A stretch of DNA of 64,000 nt, taken from contig JAVGVS010000003.1 of the NCBI GenBank assembly GCA_032718565.1, forward strand, positions 1,931,178-1,995,177, in the 5' to 3' direction. This document shows positions 1-14,000 of this stretch, one piece after another (the stretch's first letter is position 1; every line of letters begins with the position of its first letter). Under the pieces are notes generated by a model. The model saw only the letters and a program-made list of their open reading frames with translations, ran no database searches and was not told the origin of the DNA. This DNA is from Distichodus sexfasciatus. Lineage: Eukaryota > Chordata > Actinopteri > Characiformes > Distichodontidae. A program made the translations under genes and the position numbers.

Positions 1-1990
1 ACTGAAGTTATTTATTTAAGTGCTACAGCATACGACCCTTCAGTTGCTGCATTTAGCCTACTGCAAACATAGTGTGTAATATATTGAAATAAGTAAGTGA
101 GCCTTTCAAATTCCTGAAACTTGCCAAAAATACTTCAAAATCTGTGACTCTGAGTGTCAATTTTTTGTGGTTAATATTTCTTCTTCAAATTTTGCTCAGT
201 AGTCATGTCCTGCCCCGGGGGCTCCTTTTTTGATTAAGGCCTACCTATGTAAGATTCCAGGCTCTCAGCAGGCCCTAACCAGACATAAAAATGAAATGTT
301 TGTGATATTTAAGCAACTGTTAGCAACATGTAGTGACAGACCGGATGCTGAATGCTCCCTCTGAGAGAGCGAGAATAAAAGGCTCTGAGCTTCTTTTCTG
401 AGATCAGAACACAAGCCGTATTCTTTAATGCGTGAGGGTGCATTAGTGCAGTAATTAGGTCATCATCATCACCATCAAAAACACAATATGCGCCTCTCTG
501 CTTCTCCGTCAGTCGCTTTGTGTCGGCGATGGCTGGTACCATATCTGAGCCATTTTTGGATAATTGTGTTGGGTAAATGATCCTTTAGAGATGGGTTACT
601 CAATCAGCGGGGGCACAATTACTCGTGACTGAGCCGGGAACGCTTGCTATTATAGTGTATTTGCTCCAGCTCTAAACCACCGTTGTAAATGGCTTTCACA
701 TGCAAATCGTCATAAACTCAAACACTTCACACAAGTCATGGTGACTAATTTCACCTTGGACAGTTCTTCACATAATACCAGCACAAAAAACTTGCTTCTT
801 GCGTCAAAAAGTACGAGAGGAGAGCGTCTTACTCTCTTTATAAGTACTATTTGAATGTTTTCAGTATCATCTGAATGTATTAGGTTCAGGCTGACAAAAG
901 TAGAGGTCAGTTATACAGAGATCATTTTATTTGAACCATACATGACGAAGAATGAGGAAAAATAAGTTATCAAATGCAGTCACATCTCCATATTATAATA
1001 TTTTTTTCTGCTCTCTATACATAATGGCCTGAAGTGTACAAGTGTTCACTCAATGTCAAGGTAGACCGTTTTGCTATTTGCCACATAAAAGATGAGTTGT
1101 TGGCACACAGCGTCCTGGAAGCAAAGGGTTACTTTGTGGTCAAGCACTCGTCGGTATCCAAATAGATGTGATTTTTTTCTGCATATTGCCAGACTTCTGG
1201 GAGGCAAAAAGGAGGAAGCGAGGTGGTAAAAAAAAAAAAAAAAGCAGGAGGGAGCACAGAAATTGGAATGTGATGTGAAGAACTAACCCTCAGAAGCACC
1301 TTGTCCTGTGATCTGGCATCCAGTCATGTCGAGGCGAGTCTTTATCATACAAACGGATTAGACTGCCCAGTCTAAGTGCCTCTAAGTTATTAGCACCTTC
1401 TTATACAAAGTATAACAGCAATCCTAAAGACATTGATTGCAGGGAACAGTTGAAATATGATTTCCTTATAGCTATTAATATGTATGCCTTAAATAGAAGC
1501 ACACCGCTAAGCAGCTTATGATATTATGAAAAGAATGTTCCCTCAGGGACATAATATGCCAACAGTGACAGTAAGGAGAGATTCGTATTTACCCAGATTG
1601 GCTGGTACTTACGTCAAGCATTCTCCAAGCTTGTGGGAGGGAACACGGGGCAGTGGCAACAGCTCGCTTTCGATAAGCACTTACCGTGAATAAAAGACAA
1701 GCATGAAAGTGAGGTTTAGCCTCTTTAAAGATTCCTCACCAAATGTAGAGGCAGATAGGGCAGGTGCCTTTGGTTCCGGACGTGATTAGCCGTCTGTGGT
1801 GTACTGTTCGCCGAGAAACGAGACATTGCAGAGACATTGTCCAAGCTTGTCCAGGTGGGGGACCTGTCATCCAAACCAGGGCTTAGTGGTGCGCCGCTCC
1901 GAGCGAGAGATTAGGACCCGAGAATTTAGATTCTTCTCTTCTTCTTTTTTTCAATGCATGCTTAATCCAAAAAACTGTTTCCTTTTTTCT
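1..1990. other. Non-coding flank, no gene seen
   Basis: AT-rich sequence with a short A-run at about 1229-1243. The open frames at 309-542 and elsewhere lack codon structure, splice partners or known motifs. Nothing else is recognised. Confidence 0.5.
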
Positions 1991-1994
1991 CCCT

Positions 1995-2035
<41 letters not shown>

Positions 2036-2045
2036 TCTCCTTCTC
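1991..2045. repeat. (CT)n microsatellite
   Basis: A CT dinucleotide tract, interrupted at both ends by CCCTCTCTCC. It creates Leu/Ser-rich and Arg/Glu-rich spurious frames on the two strands. Confidence 0.9.
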
Positions 2046-2471
2046 TCTGCTACACACCCTCCCTTCACAGCTACACATTTCTTTTTTTTTTTTACCTTTA
2101 TTCATTTTTATCTTCCATGTTATTCACATTTTCCTTCCTTTTTTCCAGATGCGCTGGGTTTGATTTGCCACTGTGTTATGCAGACAGTTTTTTTTTCTTC
2201 AAAAAAGAAAAAAAAGGATTTTCGTTCAGGTTTTTCTGGAACTGGCTGGCATGACCGGGTTCCTGACAGATAAATAAACTCGATCGGGCCATTGTTGGGC
2301 CTAGTCAGATCATATTGCTGAGCCAGGCAAAATTCACACACTTTGACAAATTACGACTACTACCAACACTCTCTAAGGTGTATCTTATTTAAAGTGTGTA
2401 GATGAAACTGCTGGAAACAACTTAAGCTCTATAAAAGGTTTCTGCATGACTGGGCCTGTAGGCCTATCGTA

Positions 2472-2680
2472 GGTTTGGGCAATGTGGCCTCATATCAATA
2501 TGATGATTAATTGAACATTTTACCTTGATTATGATTAGTGAACCATTATTTTTTGCAGGTTTTGGTTTGTTTTTTTGGCCTCATAGTTCACTGAGATGGT
2601 TTGTACTGTAAATATGCTGAGGTTTTACAGCTGGGATATTTTTGGTAATAATTGTAGGATATGCATGAATGTAGCTGCAC
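2472..2680 (+). repeat. Dispersed repeat, GGGCAAT-type family, partial copy
   Basis: It shares the ordered blocks (TTGATTATGATTA, CCTTCATAGTT-like, TTGTATTGTAAATATGCT-like) with the copies near 44535, 58707 and 59380. The class is not certain; it resembles non-autonomous fish DNA elements. Confidence 0.5.
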
Positions 2681-2745
2681 ACTGGAAGGCACACAACACA
2701 TATCAACAGATTTTTAAAAAAGTATTAACAGAACATTAATAGCAA

Positions 2746-3214
2746 GGGTCGACCGATATTCTTCTTTCAGGGCCAATATCGATAGCGATTATTGCTAGTT
2801 AACAGGGCTGACAACTGATATTTGGGAAAAAAAAGAAAATGTCTCTCAAAATTTTGAATTTGACAAACACCAAGCTCAGCTGAAACTCTCCTCTCTCCTC
2901 TTCTCCTTCTCGGAGCTTCACGCTGCGCTTGTGTGTGAGTGTGGTGTGAGTGACAATAAGGCTTCAGCATTGATTGGCTAGTACTCGTGTGACATACAGC
3001 CAACCAGAGACTGTTGTGGCCGGGACATTACATGAAGCAGTGAGTCGAGAGCTAATGGCACAGAGAGAAAAAATGGCAGTGGAGCTACAGTGGCGCACCT
3101 TGTAATTACTTAATATCGGTGATGGGCAAAATTAAACTCTGTTATTGATAATCTACAAAATGCCTAATATCGACCTCCCCAATAATTGGTTTGGCCGAAA
3201 ATCAGGTGACCCTT
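2746..3214 (-). mobile_element. Non-autonomous hAT-like element, GGTCGACCGAT family
   Basis: It starts AAGGGTCGACCGATA and ends in the partial inverted copy TGACCCTTA. Its interior matches, in reverse, the element at 24673-25113 (including CGGAGCTTCACGCTGCGCT). No transposase frame is present and no clean 8-bp duplication flanks this older copy. Confidence 0.7.
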
Positions 3215-3269
3215 AGTGGAGAATATAAATAAAACAAGATTATGCTTATTTGTTTTTTAGTAGATTTTT

Positions 3270-3555
3270 GAGAAATTGAAAGTGAGTGAAAGTCAAGTGA
3301 GTGATTATTCATCATTGTGAACTCAGCACAGCGCACAGTGCACCACAACGAAATGTGACCTCTGCATTTGACCCATTTGAGCCATCCATCCAAGCAGCAG
3401 TGAGCAGCTGACATGGGCAGCACCCAGGGAGCAGTGTTTGGGGACTGTAGCTTCCTCATGAATTCCTCAGTGGTACCTTTACCGGTTCGGGATTCAAAGC
3501 GGCGACCTTCCGATCACAGGGCGAATTCCCTAACCGTTATACTACCAACTGCCCC
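3270..3555 (-). repeat. tRNA-derived SINE (family A), full-length copy
   Basis: On the minus strand it begins GGGGCAGTTGGTAGTATAACGG, carries a B-box-like GATTCAAA-type motif, and ends in a TCACTTTCAC tail. At least seven more copies or pieces of this family are in the window. The tRNA-like head is too degenerate to be a tRNA gene. Confidence 0.85.
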
Positions 3556-3789
3556 AATTTCCTGCTTCTAGCCTGACATAAAGCAGTGAACTACTTTAAA
3601 AAGACAGTTATGGTTACGGGAGCTCAGGAACAATGTTTATGTTTATAGACTGTACAGTATTGTCACTCCAAACTGCTGCTGATCTGGCACACAATTATTG
3701 AAGGTATTGTATAGATTGCAGTTCTCTGTATATAATTTTTCATATTGAACTGTTACAGATCTCATGAACGTTCAGTGTAAAAGACAACT

Positions 3790-3994
3790 ATAAGACTTTA
3801 ATTGTCTCTCTTGTATGTTTTATATTATATTTATATACTATGTTTATTCTTATACTATACTATATTTTATTCTTTATTCTATGTGCCTTGTTTGTTTTTT
3901 GTACTGTTAAAACTGGAGCCACGTTGTCTCGTTGTCTTTCTGTGTACTTGTACAGTATATAGCAGAGATGATAATAAAGTTTACTTTGACTTTG
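3790..3994 (+). repeat. LINE 3' tail fragment
   Basis: It ends AATAAAGTTTACTTTGACTT after CTGTGTACTTGTACAG, the pattern of 3' ends of fish non-LTR retroelements. A reverse copy of the same tail lies at 15757-15812. No reverse transcriptase frame remains. Confidence 0.55.
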
Positions 3995-5065
3995 GTCCAT
4001 GTTGGTTCTGCCAAGTGGAACATACTGAGGGAAAATCTGGAAATGAGGAAATTTGCAGATTCCCTATCCTTATGTGAATCCTCAGTAATTAATCTGTTGA
4101 TTGTAATTCTAAAGTGAACACAACAGTTTAACAAAACCCTGCACAAAATCATAAAGAGGTTTTGTTATTGGAATCAACCTCACAACTGGCCCACAGTGTG
4201 CTCCTAAATGGCAGGGGGAAAGGGGGAAACTCTATTAAATCAGTGTATGAAATGCACTCAGGTTTAGCGGTAAGCTCTGCTCTCCAGCGAACAGACCTCC
4301 TGTTAATTCAAAATAGCTCCCATTGTAGATTTATCGAACCGGAGCAGCTGGCCACCCTCATGGACAAATACATGCTGGTGCAAAGAAGGAGTTTCATCAA
4401 GATATTTGAAATACACTTACATTTCCCTGCCTTCCTCCTTCAGGTCTCTCCGGACCGAGCACCGGGCAGTAGAGCAGGACTCAATTCTGTTCCTCAAACC
4501 TCACTCTAATCAGTCATGAAGCAAGCAGAGGAATGGACAGAATGCTCTTGCCGCCCTGCCTTCATATAGCCAAGTAGAGAAAGAGAGAAAACAGGATGAG
4601 GATATAGACAGAATGACTCAGAGAATGTTAAAAAAGGACCCAATTATTCCTTTAGCCATAAGCTAATCGAGAGGGTTTTCAGCACATTTGGCGATTTTGA
4701 CAGAAGTGTTAAAAGATGAATTCTTTTTCCTGCTGCTTGTGTCTTCTTGCGTTTCATGCTCAGTGGAAATGCACTGTTATACATTGTTAAACATTCTCAC
4801 ATCTTCCACATGCTAATGCTCCTGCGGTTGTTGGCTCAAGTGTGTCTGGAGGTTATCTGGGCCCATATTTGGGAATACAGTGTGTCTTTTGGAGATACGA
4901 AACATTTGGGACGATGTGGTCACCTCTTTGATAACAAAAGGGTTTTTAGTTTTGGAAAATTAATGCTTGTTACCAAATAAGTCATATTAGACTTTACAGA
5001 TTTAGAAAACAATTACAGATTGCCAGTGTTGTTATTATTTTAACAACACCATGTTATGATTGAGA

Positions 5066-5286
5066 CAGTTGGTAGTGTAACGGTTAGGGAGTTGGCCCCG
5101 TGATTGGAAGGTTGTTGGTTCAAGATCAAGGAAGCATCCTCAAGCACTGCTCCCCGGGCACTGCCAAAAAAGCTGCCCACTGCTCTTTCACAGATGGGTC
5201 AAATGCAGAGGTCACATTTGGTTGTGGTGCACTGTGTGCTGTGCTGCATTCACAATGACAAATAATCACTCACTTAAATTCACTTT
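5066..5286 (+). repeat. tRNA-derived SINE (family A)
   Basis: CAGTTGGTAGTGTAACGG head, CCCACTGCTCTTTCA middle and CAATGACAAATAATCACTC tail. It is somewhat shortened between head and middle compared with the copy at 60508. Confidence 0.85.
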
Positions 5287-5289
5287 ATT

Positions 5290-8200
5290 ATTTATTGAGG
5301 TATTTGGAAACAAATGGTTAGTACAGGAATGGTCTTGATGGGTTATCCGACATTAACTAATTGCAAATAAATCCGTATCTGTGTTTATAATGGCTGATAA
5401 ATGAACTTTGTAGATTCTCTAATGAAGAGAATACAACTGTATGGTCGGTATTTTGTATATTTTCATACATCTGATTTTAATATCAAAGTACAAGAATTTA
5501 AAAAGGTACATGTATACAGTACATGTATGCTATAGTAATTTGTCTGCAGTAAAGGTTTTGGCCATAATCTTACATATAGCTCTTTAAACTCCTTCATTTA
5601 CAGCATTCACTTAAGTAAACCAAACTTAGTGACTTATCATTCACACATGAAAGAGTTAAACACTTGAAAATAAAAGGTAAGATTTACGAAATGTCCATTT
5701 TGCAAAACAGACATATTCAGAACTTTACAAAATAGCAAAATTGAATTGAAATTGAATATGATGCCCTTAATATTAAATGTGATTCTTATATTTCAGTGGC
5801 TTTTATATAGTTTTAGCTGCATATATTTTGTTATGCAGACTGTTTGAGAATCACATATCAACTGGTTCAGAGAAAGTAAATATTGGTGGCACAGGACCAT
5901 TGATTCTTAGTGGCCCAAGAAGCAAAACAAGGTCATTTCAATGTCAGGATTGTGCCTCTATTGATCCAAACAGTTCTATTTCCTGTCAGGTAGCCATCAG
6001 CCAACACCATTAAGTAAGCAACCAAAATGGACCGGTGTAATGTAGTACGGCTAACATCCCTGTTGCAAGACAAGGCTACTCTCCACTCCCTTAACACTTA
6101 ACTCGCTGCGACCCTTGTGTTTATCAGCTCAACTATCCTTTTATCTGCAAGTGGAATACACACTCTTATGCAGCCGCAGCAGTGTAAAAGATGAAAGCAG
6201 GGGGCGAAAGGTGCAGAGGCGGGCGAATGAGGAATGGAGGAAGAGTCAAAGTGTTTCATTTATAACCGGCGAGGCCTTCGGAGAGCATTTATCCATAATG
6301 GAGAAATAATGAAGAAAGATTAAAGCCCTGTGGGACATTTTCGGGGTTTTCTCTAAATGATCACGACGTCTCCCTGTTCTCCACAATGGACTCAGAGAGA
6401 GCTCCAGACGCCATTATATCCCCAAAATGAGCCCTGGCAAAAGCTACGAGTCACTCTGTCAGTTAAATGTGGGCAGTGGTAATGCCAGAGAAAGGCTTAC
6501 CTGCAAATTAAGAGCAGTTTCTTTTGTCTCCCCCTGTGCTGTGGTGAACACAGGAGAATGGGCTCTGTCTCCTTTCGCGATTCAAAAAGAGGAAGGAGGT
6601 GCAGTAGAAGCTTCCGTCTCAGGCAGTGATTAGCTTAATGTCTGCAGGTGAGCTTATTTTCCTCAATGGCACTCGAATAAGGGTCTTTAGAGGGTTCTCC
6701 ATAGCTTAAGCTGAGAGAGAGAGAGAGAGATCCATTCTTGTTGTAGTGGAGGAGGAGATGGAGCTGAAACCAGAGTAAAGAAACAACCAGGGACAGTCAA
6801 AGGACGTGACTGCTTTCATATAACTAAATAATGGAAAATTTGCTAAGAAGTTGATGATCATTTTCAGGATCATGTACACAACCAAATACTTTATAAACAC
6901 CTTAAAACATCTTAACAAACACGGATTTTAGTTAGAATTAAGGTTAAACTGATTACAATATCTAACTTTACCGGTTTTATCAAATAAATATTCGAAAATG
7001 AATTCAAAAATAAGCCACAGGCAAGAGAAAGTAGGAAGAGTCTGGGAAAATGTGTGGGTTTATCTGTACGAGTTATTGGTTACCTAAGAGTGTAGGAAAT
7101 CCACCGAAGAAATATTGTTCCAGGTAAATCTGGAACTGTGAATAACACAAGCCAAGCAATTTACGCTGGAAGGTCATAGCAAAGTAAAGTGGAGGAAATT
7201 GGCAGGAAAAATGGGCTTTCTGGGAGAGTGAAATAGATGAGAGATGAGGGGAGATGAAAACTTGACGGGTTACCCAGGCGGGTCCACAAAAAGTAATGAA
7301 TATCCCTTGGTGTGCAGTGGGTTTGAAGAACTGTCATTCTGAATGAACTGAGATAAAAATTATATTTCATCCTGATAAAAAAGCACCAACAGAAGAGCAA
7401 AAAGGACACATGTCTGCTAAGCACAAGTCCTAATCCTAGACAAAGTCTGACAGTTTTCACACTTCAAACATGAAAACAACCATTTCCAACCCAAATACCA
7501 AAACAAAACACCATGGGCTGGTTACTTGCTCATAGATTAAATCTAGTCTTTGACTAAATTGTAGTAGCAATGGAGATTTACCATTCAAACTCAAAACTAG
7601 TATAGGGCTAGGCTTAATCCTCGACTGAGAAATTGGCCCTATATATAAAACATAACTAATATGACTCTGACTAGCCTTATTTAGTTTCATGAATAAAATG
7701 TCTTTTGCTAAACTTTGGCCTTCCTGCATTTCATTAGTGAATTAATGTGTACAAACTTAAATGGAGAAAAAAGAAAGCGAATTCGCTGAAGGTGCAATAG
7801 AGTGTGTTCTTATTGTGTGACGGAAAACGGACGTGTGTCCTTCAAGAAAGAATAGCACTACACAACTCATACCAAAGTCTTGTTGCTTTCCTTTGAATAA
7901 ATCATCCATGTCTATTGAATCCTTTTGGTTTCACGACGCAATCTCTCCATTCAAAGTGGAGAGAAAGGAGTTTGAATTACTTGGGGCTGGAGAGTTACCT
8001 AGCATAGAGGGGAATTAAAGATGCAGTGGCCAATATTGTGGATCAACTATGCCCAGAAGAAAGAGGCCATTCTTCTGCTAACTGGCTTGGGAATAAAGTC
8101 ACAATAGACTTCAAACAAGGAACACTGCACAATTCCTGGATTGATTTTTACTTCAGGGACCTAAGACTTTTTTCAAAACAGACAAAATCCCGTGAAGACA

Positions 8201-8680
8201 GACATAAAGCCGTGAATGGTCTGAATGCACAATGCATTACCCAAGTGCCCTGCACCAAGGGAATATAGGTAGTGTTGCACCTCAATGAGTGACCTCAGCC
8301 TCTGCTGTTCCTCATTGTTATGGCTAAAAGAAGAGAGAGTGGCTTTGTGACTGTCAGACATTGTTGCTGACCAAATTTGGACAGTGCAAAACTTTCAAAG
8401 TTTTGTGGTTGGTTTGTGGATAGCTGCCTCACTTTCATCACACAATGCATGTAAGAATTAATGAGCATAAACTAAATGATATAGTATATATAACTGAGGT
8501 GTGAACCTTCACTGCTCTCGCGATTCGATTACGATTATTAGATCATTAAGTCATTAATCATTAGTGTGACTCATTTACTCAAGAGCATCTAATACATGAC
8601 ATGAAGATAAATATACAGTGCTTTTGTTGCATCAATAAAATACGAGACCACAAAACTGATACTAAATAAATGTTATTAAA
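5290..8680. other. Non-coding interval, no gene seen
   Basis: Mostly AT-rich unique sequence with a short (GA)n at 6714-6730. The stretch 6040-6660 is less AT-rich and could be a conserved non-coding element, but this cannot be shown by eye. Its open frames have no family resemblance. Confidence 0.4.
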
Positions 8681-8689
8681 TAATAAAGA

Positions 8690-9115
8690 TAATATACTGT
8701 TATATGTGACCCTGCCTATGATAACCCAGTCATTTTTGGGCAACTCTCTGTTTTATACATAAAATAATTCTACATAATTTAAAGAACATTTTCTGAAAAT
8801 TTCACCTTGATATCTTTAATACTGACCAAGTAAGGTCATGTCAAAGATTTGGCAAATTACAGGCTCAGAAAAACAGGTTTTTGAGAAATTTCAATGTAAA
8901 AACACATATTTTCAACACTGATGCATCTTTGAACCATAATTATTCTGACTGTGAGTCATATACCAAATTAAAGCTTACATTCTCCCATCCTCAAGTGATA
9001 TATGACACATTTATGGAAAAAATTCTGATACTTTTGGAAAATGGGTCTATTTATTATGATATGCATGGCGAAAAAGCATGCATATCAACACGAAAATTAC
9101 CTCAGAGTTAGCGTC
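8690..9115. repeat. Probable dispersed DNA repeat
   Basis: The opening TATATGTGACCCTGCCTATG and the following text resemble a repeat common in fish genomes that begins with GTGACCCTG. I could not define its right end or its target duplication. Low confidence. Confidence 0.3.
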
Positions 9116-9839
9116 AAAGTCTTTTTTTTTTTAGAGAGAGAGATACCAAGCATAAAATGTCGATGAAATAGCCTGGTTAGATTGACAAAACGTTCATCTA
9201 GCGAAAACAAAGCACCGTTTCTGATGTGTACACAGTGACACAAAGCAACACACACACAAAGCGGCACCCGGCTAAAGTCACAATTTTTCTGCCTCCTCTT
9301 TACCTGACGTGACTGCCGCGGATACACATTGATCTTAATGTCTGTATGCCTTTTATAATGATAGAACAGTAGTTCCTAAACTGAATAACACCCAAATCAC
9401 CAGTTGTTTTTGCACATAAAGTAATCCCAAAGACGTTAGAAAAGCAATGTTTACGAAGCCAACCTCCGGGATTTTCCGGTGGAAAATGGAAACGTAACGT
9501 GAATAAAATCACGAATTTCGCTATTCATCCTGTTAGAAATTACATTTCAAACATTACATCCGAAAACCTCAGTACATAATCTATCATTTACTGCAATAAA
9601 CTCATATGGCATATTGTTGACATTTTTCTCGCTATAACTACTTTGACGCTCTTTATTTCATAATTAGATTTGGCGATTTTAGCCGGGTTTTCACATATTT
9701 TTAGGTAATGTCCTGGTCATATCTAACCATATACTTATAACTATAAACTATGAACTTATATACCTTGTATAAATTGTACATCTGTTCACATCTGTATTAT
9801 ACTTTAAAGTTTAACATTGAAATAAATATATGCATATAT

Positions 9840-9992
9840 ATTTCGTTTTTTCATGTCTTACTTTTTTAACTTGTATTTTACTTTTAAACTGTTTCTATGG
9901 ATGCACAGTCAAGAAAGGGCCGTTCAGGATTCATTTCACAGCATGTTGTTCTTGTATAACTATGCATGTGACAAATAAAGAATCTTGAATCT
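9840..9992 (+). repeat. LINE 3' tail fragment
   Basis: It ends GTGACAAATAAAGAATCTTG, the typical 3' terminus of several fish LINE families. No coding part remains. Confidence 0.5.
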
Positions 9993-10149
9993 CGGTTCTT
10001 ACACTTACCCAAATGTGTGTCTTGATGCAGTAGTCCCATATGTGAAATAAGTATTCTTCTACTGAAACTGAAATGTGCGAAGAACAGAGTGAGCGGTGTG
10101 ACTTTGGTGCTAAGGTCCAAGACTATCTCGGGACCCTAGGAGCACAAAG

Positions 10150-11075
10150 CGGGGCCAAACCGTGGGTAGGCACAAACACACCACAGGTCACACATTCGCA
10201 CATACACACTCAGGCTACGTTCACACTGCCATGCTGAAGTGACTCAAATCGGATTTTTTGCCTTAATGTGACACAGATCTGATCTTTTCAGGGTTGTGTG
10301 GACACGCAAATCTGATCTTTTCAAATCGGATTTGTGTCACTTTCATATGTGGTACTAAATCCGATACGTATCCGATTCGCGGCCATGCGACCTGAATGTG
10401 AACGCTCGGATCGGAATTCATGCGGCTTTTTGCTTATACGCATGCGCTGACATCATCAGCCTGCACCGGCAGCGCGGGAAGGTAAAAATGGAGGAGAGCT
10501 GCGATAACAGAAAAAGCTAGCCGCCTGACTTTTTTTTCTTCTCCTTTTCGACCTGCTCATGTACAGCTGATTCATTGTTTGTCATCCTCCAGAGCAAAGT
10601 GCGATACATGCATGAGCTACTAACGCCTTCATTTTTAATGCCATGAGTCGTCCCACAGATATGACGTTTTTTGTTGTTGGTGACGCAGTTGACCCGTGTA
10701 AAAACAAATCAATGTGCGCATGCGTGACATTTCGGAGGACCGATGTGTTCACATTACAGTCAGATACAGGTCACTTGTAGTTATGAATGTGAATCGTCAA
10801 GATAGACAAATCCGATCTGAGCAAAAAATCGGAATTGAACAATGTGGCTGGCAGTGTGAACGTAGCCTCAGTCACACACTCAACTTATGGGTCAAATTTA
10901 GATTAACCAATCAACCTATAGTCCATGCTTTTGGCCTGTGGGAGGAAACCGGAGCATCCTAAGGAAACCCATACGAACATGGGGAGAGCACGCAAACTCC
11001 ACACAGAAAGGCTCTATGACTGACACAGGGATCAAACCCAAGATCTCCCTGTGAGGTGACCTGTGATTATGTGTC
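10150..11075 (-). repeat. Short interspersed repeat split by a MITE
   Basis: The right part (10871-11075) contains GGAGGAAACCGGAGCATCC and CAAACTCCACACAGAAAGG, a motif set seen across fish genomes, and ends in a tRNA-head-like CAAACCCAAGATCTCCC. The left part is 10150-10209. The Harbinger-like element at 10213-10867 sits between them. Confidence 0.55.
10213..10867. mobile_element. Harbinger-like MITE with 3-bp TCA target duplication
   Basis: Terminal inverted repeats GGCTACGTTCACACTGCCA are perfect over 19 bp and are flanked by TCA on both sides (10210-10212 and 10868-10870). At 655 bp it has no transposase. A very similar truncated copy is at 40762. The PIF/Harbinger class is inferred from TSD length and termini; other classes are possible. 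Confidence 0.75.
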
Positions 11076-11099
11076 AGTCTTGGTGGAACTAGTGTGTAA

Positions 11100-14000
11100 A
11101 TAAAGGGCCTAGTGGTGCCCCTGGTTCTTACTCTTATTCACTCTGTCCAGAATATTTGTCTTATTTTGTGTTCCTATTTTACTCTTTACTTATACATTGA
11201 GTCCTCTTCTGTCATGCTGTACTTCCTGATTTGAATCACTAATTCAAAAATAATAATTTTACTTTTAATTTAAAACATCATTGCTTACCATTACTGAGAG
11301 AAAAATGTTGCCAAAAACGTATCTGTGTAAGTATAGAAAGTGACTAATAGACATATCGGTTTTCTTCCACATAACACAATAATGTGTTTTTTGTGTTGTG
11401 CAGTTCAGTCTTTGTGAGCTTTGGTCAAGGTTACTCTCCCATAGAGGAGGAAGAGGAGGGGCGCTCAGATCCCCCCATATCCTACCTGAGTGACATGGGC
11501 CTAGGCTGGTTCTCCCCTCTGACGCCCTGATAAAACAGCTCTTATCACCTCCAAGAGTGGAGATTTGGTCTCTGTCCAAGAGAACCAACGAAGCAAGAAA
11601 AGCACTGTCTAGACATTTAAGGAAAAGCAAAAGAAAAAATTGCTCCGTTTGACAGGAAATACAGAAGGGCTTTTCAGCCAAAGTCAGGCGACTTGAGGGG
11701 CTGCATTCTAGAAGACGTCATTGTGCCGGTCCATCTCACCAAATCCCCTTTTCTCCGGCCATTTCACAACCGTTTACCATGGATCTTACACTGGGACTGT
11801 GGAGCGTTGCAAGTTATATGTGCTATCTCCAAACAAGGGAGTGGACACAAGTGAAATGGCTACTCTTACACTCGTCACTCAACCAGAAAGGTATGAAGGC
11901 CCGAGTGAAGGACATGACTTTGGCACTAATGTCCACTGTACAGGTCTTTTCCATAAAAATGAGAAATTTCAGAATCAAAATCAAATTACTGTCTAGGCGG
12001 TATAAGACATTAGAAACTTTACTTACTGATTTATTCATTTTTTATGGAAATAAGCATCCTGCCAGAGGTTAGACAAAGGTGGATGATGGCCAGGTCAAGT
12101 AAGATCAACAACAGTCTTTATCACAGCTGTTTTAGTCATTCAAAAGGAATTTCAGGATGAGGGTGAATAATCCAACAAAATGATCTAAAATAGCTTTGTC
12201 AGTGTTGTTGGTAAAGTGTTTGTCAATGTATTATGGCGCTTTGCTGGCAAATCAAATCAAACATGCTTTAAGTAACCTGAACCTTTATCTGAAATGTAGT
12301 TAAAATCTTATCTTTTTCAAATCTGATCATCAGGATGAGTAAAAGGTTTGTAAGTTGAACAAAAAATTGTGTAAGTTGATGAGCGTGTGACGTGATGAGC
12401 TTGCGCAATGTTTAACGTGGGTCTAAAAAAAAGAACTTGCCCTTCAAAATATGGCTTGATCTTCTTGGCCAGCATGAAACAAAGTAAAGAAGTAAGATAG
12501 AAGTAAATAATTACCATAAATAAGCATATACTGTATTTTTGTTCTGTGATGTTTTATTTGAGGAATATTTCATAGGATGATGCTCAGACATGTAAATAAC
12601 TTCTTTGATATTTAGAACAAGAGCTAGGTGATTATTATATGCTAAGATTCAAGTTAAGACACTAGCACCTGGTTTTTCATTTGTGTTCTGTTCCCCAATA
12701 TTACTAGTCTAAATCTATGAAGGATAAAAATGACTAAAAGCATTTGCATTTAAGGACTAAGACTAAATCTATAGTGGCCACTAAAATTAACACTGCTTGA
12801 GGTAGAATTTTACATCTAGTCTTTATCCAATCTCCAGTAATACAAACGCTGTGCCCCTAAGCAGGGCAAAGGACCCTAATATGTTTAATGGTGGCAGACG
12901 TAAGTAGGAAATTGATGTGGGTATGAGTGTCTGCTAAGTGACTTTCAGGGTTTACAGAGAACAGCAAAACAATTCATTTCTTCTGTGCCTTGCTAGTCAA
13001 CTGTAACCTGAGTAAACACGAATTGTAAATGCAGTCATCTATATAAAGGAATGTGGCATCTGCTGATCGTGACAGATAGGTACATGTTTTTATGTTTAGC
13101 GATGACTAGTTAGGCTCCGTATACAAGGAAGTTCTGGTAAACACTTTACATTGATATCAACTTCAAAAACACAGTATCAGGAAACTAATTACTCAAGCTA
13201 TGAGGATAGGAGGGGTATTTTTCAGCCAGTGTGTTTGCATCTCCCTCGTATTTTATCTCATTACCCGAGGTAAGATCATGCGGAGAACTGCTGTTTGAGC
13301 GTCTCTCACCCAGAAACAGCTGGAAGGAAAAGGCACAATGTGAGAGACAACAGCATGTTTATAGTCTCATCACACGCTTTGGATCTGAATCCCACTCTTG
13401 TGTCACAGCTCAGTGGAGCACAGCATAGCAGCCCAAAACAGAGACAGAAAACCCCAGCTCGCAGACAAAACCCACTATCTTACTTCACAAAGAGGACAGG
13501 ATAAACAAACGGCTCAAATGTGGCGATTTTTCTACATGTACAAGCAGAAAGGTACGCATATAATATACTAAAAACTACTGATTGTATTGCAATGATTTTT
13601 TTTTGAGTCTGTGCATAAAAAAGCACCTGCAATACATCGTAAAAGACATCAGCAGGACAGTGAGAGTACAAATCACGATTCCATCACGGACAAGATGAAA
13701 CATGCCAAAAAGGGTGCCCATAGTAGTGCTGAATGCTCGACAAAAATCAAGGACAAATATGCTTTGATTAACGTGGAAGTGTCCTTACACTGCTCTCCAG
13801 GGATAAGAAACTTTTGGAGTGACTCACCAACTGGGCTCTTAAGCAAACAGCTGGAATCGAACCCATGAAACCTAAAGGTTTTACACACCAGCGTCGCTCA
13901 GATTGAAATATCAATGTCAAGTTTTCCAGTCTGAAAGGTTAAACCCAGGAGGGCTGAAATGAAAGAAACTGAGAGTGTCAATTAAGGAAGGAAGAGAGAA

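Noticed and set aside
1796..2254. 152-codon plus-strand frame and its minus-strand partner
   Set aside because: They are produced by the (CT)n tract and T-rich flanks; low-complexity Ser/Leu or Arg/Glu runs with no domain.
3480..3555. Possible extra tRNA gene (also in the other family-A and B SINEs)
   Set aside because: A and B boxes are present but the acceptor stem does not pair and the sequence continues into a SINE body.
11265..11681. 138-codon minus-strand frame
   Set aside because: No family resemblance, no splice partners, irregular composition; treated as chance.
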